Below are positions 7,862 to 13,855 of a DNA stretch of 17,797 nt, one piece after another. The stretch spans positions 1 to 17,797 of the forward strand of contig JBHJOP010000079.1 in assembly GCA_050329575.1 (NCBI GenBank). The letters run 5' to 3'. A program made the position numbers and the translations under genes. Numbering within the stretch: the first letter of the stretch is position 1; the number at the start of each line of letters is the position of its first letter. Source of the stretch: JAUXFS01 sp050329575 (lineage in GTDB: Bacteria; Pseudomonadota; Alphaproteobacteria; Rhodospirillales; Defluviicoccaceae). The notes under the pieces were generated by a model, which did not search any database, was not told where the DNA came from, and saw only the letters and a list, made by a program, of their open reading frames with translations.

Positions 7862-9130
7862 GTGAGGGTGAACCATATCATCGATCGCGAGCGAATGGAC
7901 ATGGCGGTTGAGCGGGCTGCGGACCGGCACGCCGTTCCGGAGGCGGCCTCGTCCGTCGTTCAGGTGCTGCCGGCGTTGTCCGGGCGAAGGGGCCGGGAGC
8001 GCGATGCGGTCGAGATTGCCGCCGCCCTGGTCGCCGCCGGCCGGCGGGCGATGATCGTGTCTGCCGGCGGTCCACTCGTCCATGCCCTGGCGCGGGTCGG
8101 TGCGGAACATGTCGCGCTGCCGACGGATCGCCGCAATCCGCTGGCCTTGTTCGCCACCGCCAGGCGGATCGCCGACATCGTTCGCACCGATAGGTTCGAC
8201 GTCGTGCACGCGCACGACCCGATGGCGGCCGTCGGCGCGTGGTGGGCGGCGCGCCGGACCGGCTGCCACTTCGTGACGACGGTTCACGAAGCCGACCGGT
8301 CCCGCACCCTGATCGACCATCGCTTGCGCACCGTGATGGCGACCGGCGAGCGGGTGATCGCCGTCTCCCGTTTCGTCGCCACGGATCTCCGCCGCAGCTA
8401 TGGCGTGCCGGAGACGCGGGTTCGGGTGATACCTCCGGGGATCGATCTCGACCGCTTCGATCCGGCGCGGGTCACGCCCGACCGGCTCGCCGCACTCGCG
8501 TCACGATGGCGGCTGACCGATGGGGTTCCGATGGTCATGCTGGTCGGTGGGCTCGTGCCGCACAAGGGGCAGACGGTGCTGGTCGACGCCGTCCACAGAC
8601 TGGGACGACGCGACATCCACTGCCTTCTCGTCGGCGCCGAAGAGAGCGATCCGGCCTGTCGACAGGCCCTGGAGACGCAGATCGACGGCTACGGGCTGGG
8701 CGGCGTGGTTCGCATCGTCGACCACTGCGACGACATGGCGGCGGCGTACATGCTGGCCGACATTGTCGTCTCGGCGTCGACCGCGCCCGAGGCGTTCAAC
8801 CGATCGCTCATCGAGGCGCAGGCGATCGAGCGGCCGGTGATCGCCGCGGATCACGGCGGCGCCCGCGAAATCGTCGCTCCCGGTCGGACCGGCTGGCTGA
8901 TCCCAGCGGGCGACGCCGCGGCCCTGTCCGCAGCCATCGAGACGGTCCTCGGTCTGGCGCCCGAGGAGCGACGTCGCATCGTGGCTGCGGCCGCGGCCGA
9001 AGTCCGCGCCGGCTGCTCGAAGGCGGCCATGTGCCAACGAACGCTCGCGACCTACGACGAGCTTCGCTGCGGCACAGGGGATCACCCGGCTCCGGGTCGC
9101 GTCGGTCCGGAGGCGCCAGCCTCGGCTTGA
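7862..9130 (+). CDS. GT4-family glycosyltransferase
   Basis: This is a GT-B fold glycosyltransferase of the RfaB/WcaL type. The N-terminal acceptor domain runs to about residue 190 (VVQVLPALSGRRGRERDAVE, VHAHDPMAAVGAWWAA) and the C-terminal nucleotide-sugar domain begins near VIPPGIDLDRFDP. The retaining-GT4 EX7E motif is present as E310 and E318 (PEAFNRSLIEAQ), followed by ADHGGAREIV and GRTGWLIPAGD. It probably adds a sugar to lipopolysaccharide, capsule or another envelope glycan; donor and acceptor cannot be read. Related genes sit in this position before thrS in Rhodospirillales, as far as I recall. The start is unclear: GTG 7862 gives 422 residues, while ATG 7895 or ATG 7901 remove a non-conserved-looking tail. 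The stop codon lies inside the -35 element of the thrS promoter. Confidence 0.87.
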   Translation: MRVNHIIDRERMDMAVERAADRHAVPEAASSVVQVLPALSGRRGRERDAVEIAAALVAAGRRAMIVSAGGPLVHALARVGAEHVALPTDRRNPLALFATARRIADIVRTDRFDVVHAHDPMAAVGAWWAARRTGCHFVTTVHEADRSRTLIDHRLRTVMATGERVIAVSRFVATDLRRSYGVPETRVRVIPPGIDLDRFDPARVTPDRLAALASRWRLTDGVPMVMLVGGLVPHKGQTVLVDAVHRLGRRDIHCLLVGAEESDPACRQALETQIDGYGLGGVVRIVDHCDDMAAAYMLADIVVSASTAPEAFNRSLIEAQAIERPVIAADHGGAREIVAPGRTGWLIPAGDAAALSAAIETVLGLAPEERRRIVAAAAAEVRAGCSKAAMCQRTLATYDELRCGTGDHPAPGRVGPEAPASA

Positions 9131-9154
9131 CACGCCGGGGCACAAGCCTAGATT
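9127..9154 (+). promoter_or_regulatory. Sigma70-type promoter of thrS
   Basis: A perfect TTGACA (9127-9132) is followed after 16 bases by TAGATT (9149-9154). Transcription would begin near 9161, about 25-40 bases before the thrS start. The -35 box overlaps the glycosyltransferase stop codon (TGA at 9128-9130), so thrS has its own promoter rather than depending on read-through. No T-box-like leader is present, and the leader is too short to hold one. Confidence 0.75.
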
Positions 9155-9185
9155 GCCAGCCGCTCGGGATGGGCCGAGCGCAAGC

Positions 9186-11147
9186 ATGGACGGAAAGGTG
9201 ATGGAGGGCGGCATTCGCGCGGACGACCGGGTACGGATCACCCTTCCCGACGGCACGGTCAAGGAATACGGGACGCCGGTGACCGGTGCCGACATCGCCG
9301 CGGACATCGGCCCGGGGCTCGCGAAAGCCGCACTCGCCCTGCGCGTTGACGGCCATATCAAGGACTTGGCCGCCACCGTCGACCGCGACGCCAAGGTCTC
9401 CATCGTCACCGCGCGCGACGATGACGCGCTGGCGCTGTTGCGCCACGACGCCGCGCACGTGATGGCCGAAGCCGTACAGGAGCTCTATCCCGGAACCCAG
9501 GTCACGATCGGTCCGGCGATCGAGGACGGCTTCTATTACGATTTCGCCCGCGACGAACCGTTCACACCCGACGATCTCGCGAGAATCGAGGCCCGGATGC
9601 GCGAGATCGTCGATCGCGACGAACCGATCGTCCGCGAGGTCTGGGAGCGCGCGGCGGCGATCGCCCACTTCAACTCGATCGGCGAGCACTACAAGGCGCA
9701 GATCGTCGCCGAGATCCCGGAGGACGAGCCGGTCAGCATCTACCGCCAGGGGAACTGGCTCGATCTGTGTCGCGGCCCCCACCTGCCCTCCACCGGCCGG
9801 CTCGGCAAGGCCTTCAAGCTGACCAAGCTGGCGGGCGCCTATTGGCGGGGCGACTCGCGCAACGAGATGCTGCAACGGATCTACGGCACCGCCTGGGCCG
9901 ACGAGAAGCAGCTCAAGGCCTATCTCCATCGGGTGGAGGAGGCGGAGCGGCGCGACCATCGACGGCTCGGCCGCGAGATGGGTCTCTTTCACTTCCAGGA
10001 CGTTGCCGCCGGTGCGGTGTTCTGGCATCCGAAAGGGTGGACACTCTACCGGACGCTGCAGGGGTACATGCGCGACCGCCTGCAACGGGGGGGTTATGTC
10101 GAGGTCAACACCCCGCAGCTTGTCGACCGTGCCCTGTGGGAGGCCTCGGGGCATTGGGAGAAGTTCCGCGAACACATGTTCACCGCCGAAGCCGAGGACA
10201 GGGTGCTGGCGTTGAAGCCGATGAACTGCCCCGGCCACGTCCAGATCTTCAAGCAAGGCATCACCAGCTATCGCAACCTGCCGCTCCGGATGGCGGAGTT
10301 CGGGTCGTGCCACCGCAACGAGCCCTCCGGGGCGTTGCACGGCCTGATGCGGGTGCGCGCCTTCACCCAGGACGACGCCCACATCTTCTGCGCTCCCGAC
10401 CAGATCACGTCGGAAACGACGGCGTTCTGCGATCTCCTGATGAGCGTCTATCGCGACTTCGGCTTCGACGAGGTGATCGTCAAGTTCTCCGACCGGCCGG
10501 AGAAGCGGGCCGGGTCCGACGAGACCTGGGATCGGGCGGAGAGCGCGCTTCGCGAGGCGACCGCCGCGGCGGGGCTGGAGACGCGCCTGAATCCGGGCGA
10601 GGGGGCGTTCTACGGGCCCAAGCTGGAGTTCGTGCTGCGTGACGCCATCGGCCGGGACTGGCAGCTGGGGACGCTGCAGGTGGATTTCGTCCTGCCCGAG
10701 CGGTTGGATGCGACCTATGTCGGCGAGGACGGCTCCAAGCACCGTCCGGTGATGCTGCACCGCGCCATCCTCGGATCGTTCGAACGGTTCATCGGCGTCC
10801 TGGTCGAGCACCATGCCGGCCGCCTCCCGCTGTGGCTGGCGCCGGTGCAGGCGGTGGTGGCAACGATTACCAGCGATGCCGACGAATACGCGCGCCGCGT
10901 CGTCGGCGCACTGACGGAGGCCGGCGTCAGGGCCGAGCTCGATGTTCGCAACGAGAAGATCACCTACAAGATCCGCGAGCACAGCGTCGCCAAGATCCCT
11001 TTGATCGTCGTCGTCGGCGCCCGCGAACAGCGCGACGGCACGGTGGCGTTGCGCCGGCTCGGCGGGGATGCCCAAGAAATCCTTGCTCTTGAAACGGCAG
11101 TCGCTAGACTCGCGGTGGAGGGTTCCGGCCCTCCGAGGGCGAGATGA
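9186..11147 (+). CDS. thrS: Threonine--tRNA ligase
   Basis: Class II synthetase that charges tRNA-Thr with threonine in the cytoplasm. Domain order is TGS (RITLPDGTVKEYG), editing domain (H87-DAA-H91, and C195/H199 in LCRGPHLPSTG), catalytic core and anticodon-binding domain (from LPLWLAPVQAVV). Numbering is from ATG 9186. The three zinc ligands are C348 in MNCPGH, H399 in TQDDAHIF and H525 in PVMLHRAILG. Their spacing of 51 and 126 residues is the same as in E. coli ThrRS (C334, H385, H511), which makes the assignment firm and shows an intact enzyme. Length from this start is 653 residues. ATG 9201 is an alternative start, preceded by GGAAAGG at very short spacing; both precede the TGS domain. 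infC follows after 244 bases, the same neighbour order as in E. coli. Confidence 0.98.
   Translation: MDGKVMEGGIRADDRVRITLPDGTVKEYGTPVTGADIAADIGPGLAKAALALRVDGHIKDLAATVDRDAKVSIVTARDDDALALLRHDAAHVMAEAVQELYPGTQVTIGPAIEDGFYYDFARDEPFTPDDLARIEARMREIVDRDEPIVREVWERAAAIAHFNSIGEHYKAQIVAEIPEDEPVSIYRQGNWLDLCRGPHLPSTGRLGKAFKLTKLAGAYWRGDSRNEMLQRIYGTAWADEKQLKAYLHRVEEAERRDHRRLGREMGLFHFQDVAAGAVFWHPKGWTLYRTLQGYMRDRLQRGGYVEVNTPQLVDRALWEASGHWEKFREHMFTAEAEDRVLALKPMNCPGHVQIFKQGITSYRNLPLRMAEFGSCHRNEPSGALHGLMRVRAFTQDDAHIFCAPDQITSETTAFCDLLMSVYRDFGFDEVIVKFSDRPEKRAGSDETWDRAESALREATAAAGLETRLNPGEGAFYGPKLEFVLRDAIGRDWQLGTLQVDFVLPERLDATYVGEDGSKHRPVMLHRAILGSFERFIGVLVEHHAGRLPLWLAPVQAVVATITSDADEYARRVVGALTEAGVRAELDVRNEKITYKIREHSVAKIPLIVVVGAREQRDGTVALRRLGGDAQEILALETAVARLAVEGSGPPRAR
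11109..11143 (+). other. Long imperfect hairpin at the 3' end of thrS
   Basis: An inner stem GGAGGG (11117-11122) / CCCTCC (11129-11134) closes a six-base loop. An outer stem CTCGC (11109-11113) / GCGAG (11139-11143) extends it. It spans the last codons of thrS. There is no T-run after it, so it is not a classical intrinsic terminator, though it could slow polymerase or protect the transcript end. Coding constraint may also explain it. Confidence 0.3.
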
Positions 11148-11313
11148 CGACGATCGTCGCGTCCGTCCGGGCAGGCGAGCGTCGCCGACCGGTCGAGCGG
11201 GCGTATGACGGAGCGTGAAGAAAGGCTGTTTGAGCGGGTGCATCGGTTCCGACCATCAGATCAGCGACCCGGCCGGCCGTCGACGGTTTCGGCCTCTCAT
11301 TCCCGTCTGAGTG

Positions 11314-11391
11314 TACAATCGAGAGCATGATTAGGGTGGGTTCGCCTGCCGGCCATCGACCGGCCGGGGCGTTGGAAGAGGAGTTCGTTCG
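11314..11391 (+). promoter_or_regulatory. Leader of infC: candidate -10, small hairpin and Shine-Dalgarno
   Basis: TACAAT at 11314-11319 is a good -10 hexamer, but I see no convincing -35 at 16-18 bases, so the promoter is only a candidate. CCGGCC (11349-11354) can pair with GGCCGG (11362-11367) over a seven-base loop. A strong purine-rich Shine-Dalgarno, GGAAGAGGAG (11374-11383), ends eight bases before the AUA at 11392. This placement decides the infC start. The remaining sequence between thrS and this leader (11148-11313) shows no gene. Confidence 0.5.
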
Positions 11392-11928
11392 ATAGCGAGA
11401 GCCCCGTTCAGTCAGTCGCCGTCCCGCGAGGGGCCGCGCGTCAACGATGAGATCGACGCCCCCAAAGTGAGGGTCGTCGGCGACAACGGAGAGCAGCTCG
11501 GCGTTCTGTCCATTTCGGAGGCGCTGGAAATCGCGGTCAAGGCCGCCCTCGATCTCGTCGAGGTGGCACCTGCCGCCGATCCGCCGGTCTGCAAGATTCT
11601 GGATTACGGAAAGTACAAGTACGAAGTCCAAAAAAAGAAAAACGAGGCCAAAAAAAAACAGAAGGTCATCGAGGTCAAAGAGATAAAAATGCGCCCGGGC
11701 ATCGACGAGCATGACTACCAGGTGAAGCTGCGGAACATGCGGCGATTTCTCGACGAGGGCGACAAGGTGAAGGTCACCATTCGCTTCCGGGGGCGGGAAA
11801 TGGCCCATCAGGACCTCGGCATGAAGGTTCTCGATCGCGTTCGCGAGGAGCTCGATCCGCTGTCGAAGGTCGAGCAGCACCCGAAGGTCGAAGGCCGTCA
11901 GATGGTCATGGTGATCGCGCCGCGGTGA
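11392..11928 (+). CDS. infC: Translation initiation factor IF-3, AUA start codon
   Basis: IF3 binds the 30S subunit and enforces correct start-codon selection. The 178-residue product has the N-domain motif GPRVNDEI (14-21), GEQLGVLSISEAL, DLVEVAP and CKILDYGKYKYE, a basic linker (about 80-91) and the C-domain with VKEIKMRPGID, FRGREMAHQ and EGRQMVMV. The conserved GPRVNDEI lies upstream of the first conventional start in frame (GTG 11467), so that codon cannot be the true start. Going upstream from it, no ATG, GTG or TTG occurs before the in-frame stop TAG at 11332-11334. The AUA at 11392 has a strong Shine-Dalgarno eight bases ahead and gives IARAPF, matching the usual family N-terminus. 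The linker is encoded by A-runs (A7, A5, A9) unlike the rest of this GC-rich region. Identity is certain; the AUA start is well supported. Confidence 0.96.
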   Translation: MARAPFSQSPSREGPRVNDEIDAPKVRVVGDNGEQLGVLSISEALEIAVKAALDLVEVAPAADPPVCKILDYGKYKYEVQKKKNEAKKKQKVIEVKEIKMRPGIDEHDYQVKLRNMRRFLDEGDKVKVTIRFRGREMAHQDLGMKVLDRVREELDPLSKVEQHPKVEGRQMVMVIAPR

Positions 11929-11971
11929 CGGTGGCGGCCGGCGACCGGTTCCGCGGCGAGACGGTGACGCC

Positions 11972-12000
11972 TTGCAATGGGCGGACGCAGCCGGTATATC
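11972..12000 (+). promoter_or_regulatory. Sigma70-type promoter for rpmI-rplT-pheST
   Basis: TTGCAA (11972-11977) and TATATC (11995-12000) are 17 bases apart, which is a good match to the vegetative promoter in a GC-rich setting. It lies in the 187-base gap after infC and would give a leader of roughly 110 bases before rpmI. ACCG/CGGT (12022-12025 / 12029-12032) is a small hairpin in that leader. I see no Phe-rich leader peptide with a terminator such as regulates E. coli pheST. Confidence 0.65.
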
Positions 12001-12115
12001 CTCGCCGTTCCACGCGTACTCACCGGAGCGGTCCGGCGAGGGCATGCCCAGCCGCTCGAACGTGTCTCCCGAAACCCCTGCCGAACGACAGCGCCCGTCA
12101 GTCAAGGAGATCCAA

Positions 12116-12313
12116 ATGCCCAAGTTGAAGACCAAGTCCTCGGCGAAGAAGCGCTTCCGGCTGACCGGCACCGGCAAGGTTCGCGCCAACTTCGCCTGTA
12201 AGCGGCACAACCTGCGCAAGCGCCCGAAGAAGATGAAGCGCAAGGCGCGGGGGACGATGGTGCTCGGCACCTCGGATGCCCGCATCGCCAAGTCCTGCCT
12301 GCCGAACGCCTGA
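12116..12313 (+). CDS. rpmI: 50S ribosomal protein L35
   Basis: The 65-residue, very basic protein begins MPKLKTKSSAKKRFRLTGTG, the L35 signature, and ends in the RGTMVLGTSDARIAK region expected for this family. It binds 23S rRNA in the large subunit. The start is ATG at 12116 with AAGGAGA at 12104-12110, five bases ahead. The frame stays open to about 11972, but that upstream part does not look like L35. rplT follows after 12 bases, as in nearly all bacteria. Confidence 0.97.
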   Translation: MPKLKTKSSAKKRFRLTGTGKVRANFACKRHNLRKRPKKMKRKARGTMVLGTSDARIAKSCLPNA

Positions 12314-12325
12314 GGAGCATACGCC

Positions 12326-12691
12326 ATGGCACGCGTCAAACGGGGGGTGACGGCCCACGCCCGGCACAAGAAGGTGCTGGAACGGGCCCGCGGCTATCAG
12401 GGCCGCAACAGGACGGCGTTCCGGGTCGCCGTCGAACGCGTCGAGAAGGGGCTGCAATACGCCTATCGCGACCGCCGCGCCCGCAAGCGGACGTTTCGCC
12501 GCCTGTGGATCCAGCGCATCAACGCCGCCGCCCGTCCCCACGGGCTGACCTACTCCCAGTTCATCGACGGCTTGGTGAAGGCCGGTATCGACATCGATCG
12601 CAAGGTCCTGTCCGATCTGGCGGTGCGCGAACCGGATGCCTTCGAGGCGCTGGTCCGCCACGCCACGGCCGCACTCGGCAAGCCCGAGTAG
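12326..12691 (+). CDS. rplT: 50S ribosomal protein L20
   Basis: The 121-residue basic protein opens MARVKRGVTAHARHKKVL and contains the L20 core (ARGYQGRNRTAFRVA, YRDRRARKRTFRRLWIQRIN, YSQFIDGLVKAGIDIDRKVL). It is needed early in 50S assembly and, in E. coli and Bacillus, represses its own operon by binding the leader; whether this holds here cannot be seen. A GAGGAG Shine-Dalgarno (12312-12317) overlaps the rpmI stop, with eight bases to the ATG, so the two ribosomal genes are tightly coupled. pheS starts 87 bases downstream. Confidence 0.98.
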   Translation: MARVKRGVTAHARHKKVLERARGYQGRNRTAFRVAVERVEKGLQYAYRDRRARKRTFRRLWIQRINAAARPHGLTYSQFIDGLVKAGIDIDRKVLSDLAVREPDAFEALVRHATAALGKPE

Positions 12692-12778
12692 GTCCCGGGA
12701 CCGTTCGACGGCGCGATCGCGCGTGTCACCCCGACGGATCGGAGGGCGCGCGTCGGACCAGCAACGCGGCGCAAGACC

Positions 12779-13855
12779 ATGGACGAGCTGAACACGTTGC
12801 GTGCGGAGGTGCTGAGCGCCGTCTCGGTCGCACGGGATCTGGACGAACTCGAGAAGGTGCGCGTCGGCGAGCTCGGCAAGAAGGGGCGCATCACCGCGCT
12901 GACCAAGTCGCTCGCGGCGATGTCGCCGGAGCACCGCCGCACCGCTGGCGCCGCGCTCAACGTCTTGAAGGCCGAGCTCGCCGCGGCGATCGAGGCGCGC
13001 CGGGCGGATCTCGCCGATGCAGAACTCGACCTGCGGCTGACCCAGGAGCGCGTCGACGTCACGCTGCCGATCCGCCCGCAGCCTTCGGGGTGCATCCATC
13101 CGATCAGCCAGACGATCGACGAGGTCGTCGCCATCTTCGGTGACATGGGGTTCGTGGTCGCCGAAGGCCCGGACATCGAGGACGACTGGTACAACTTCAC
13201 CGCCCTCAACATCCCCCCGGAGCACCCCGCCCGCCAGGAGATGGACACCTTCTATCTTCCCGAGGAACGGGACGGCAACCGGATCGTCCTGCGCACCCAC
13301 ACCTCGCCGGTCCAGATCCGGACCATGCGGAAGCAGAGGCCGCCGCTCAGGATCATCGCTCCCGGCCGAACCTACCGCTGCGACTCCGACGCCACCCATT
13401 CGCCGATGTTCCATCAGGTGGAGGGGCTGGTGATCGACGAAACCGCCCACATGGGCCACCTCAAGGGATGCCTGATCGGGTTCTGTCGCGCCTACTTCGG
13501 CGTCGACGACCTGCCGGTCCGGTTCCGCGCCAGCTACTTCCCGTTCACCGAGCCCTCGGCGGAGGTGGATATCGGCTGCACGCGCGAAGGTGGCGGGTTC
13601 CGCATCGGCCGCGGCGACGACTGGCTGGAGATTCTCGGCTGCGGCATGGTCAACCCCCGCGTCCTCGAGAACTGCGGGATCGATCCCAGCCGCTACCAGG
13701 GGTTCGCCTTCGGCATGGGGCTGGAGCGGATCGCGATGCTCAAGTACGGAATTCCCGATCTGCGCACGTTCTTCGAATCGGATCTCCGCTGGCTCCGCCA
13801 CTACGGGTTCTCGGCGCTGGACATCCCGTCCCTGGTGGGGGGCCCGAGCCGTTGA
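12779..13855 (+). CDS. pheS: Phenylalanine--tRNA ligase alpha subunit
   Basis: The 358-residue catalytic subunit of the alpha2-beta2 enzyme charges tRNA-Phe. The N-terminal helical region (about 1-90, ending before the class II core) is the coiled coil that contacts tRNA. The catalytic core shows RTHTSPVQIRTM (172-183), motif 2 RTYRCDSDATHSPMFHQVEG (197-216) and motif 3 GFAFGMGLERIAML (308-321), with all expected active-site features. Length is normal for the bacterial protein. ATG at 12779 is preceded only by a weak purine stretch. The gene ends by overlapping the pheT start (TTGA), so both subunits are made in step. Confidence 0.98.
   Translation: MDELNTLRAEVLSAVSVARDLDELEKVRVGELGKKGRITALTKSLAAMSPEHRRTAGAALNVLKAELAAAIEARRADLADAELDLRLTQERVDVTLPIRPQPSGCIHPISQTIDEVVAIFGDMGFVVAEGPDIEDDWYNFTALNIPPEHPARQEMDTFYLPEERDGNRIVLRTHTSPVQIRTMRKQRPPLRIIAPGRTYRCDSDATHSPMFHQVEGLVIDETAHMGHLKGCLIGFCRAYFGVDDLPVRFRASYFPFTEPSAEVDIGCTREGGGFRIGRGDDWLEILGCGMVNPRVLENCGIDPSRYQGFAFGMGLERIAMLKYGIPDLRTFFESDLRWLRHYGFSALDIPSLVGGPSR

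Noticed and set aside
8808..11243. 811-codon open frame antisense to thrS
   Set aside because: It is a shadow of thrS, whose zinc ligands and domain order are intact on the plus strand. Very GC-rich DNA leaves opposite frames open, and this translation has no recognisable domain.
11972..12115. 48-codon N-terminal extension of rpmI
   Set aside because: L35 begins at MPKLKTK in known proteins, a good Shine-Dalgarno precedes ATG 12116, and the extension overlaps the predicted promoter.
11932..12115. Possible Phe leader peptide and attenuator for pheST
   Set aside because: No short ORF with clustered Phe codons and no terminator hairpin with a T-run is visible between infC and rpmI.
12098..13801. 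567-codon frame antisense to rpmI, rplT and pheS
   Set aside because: It covers three unmistakable genes on the other strand and has no motif of its own.
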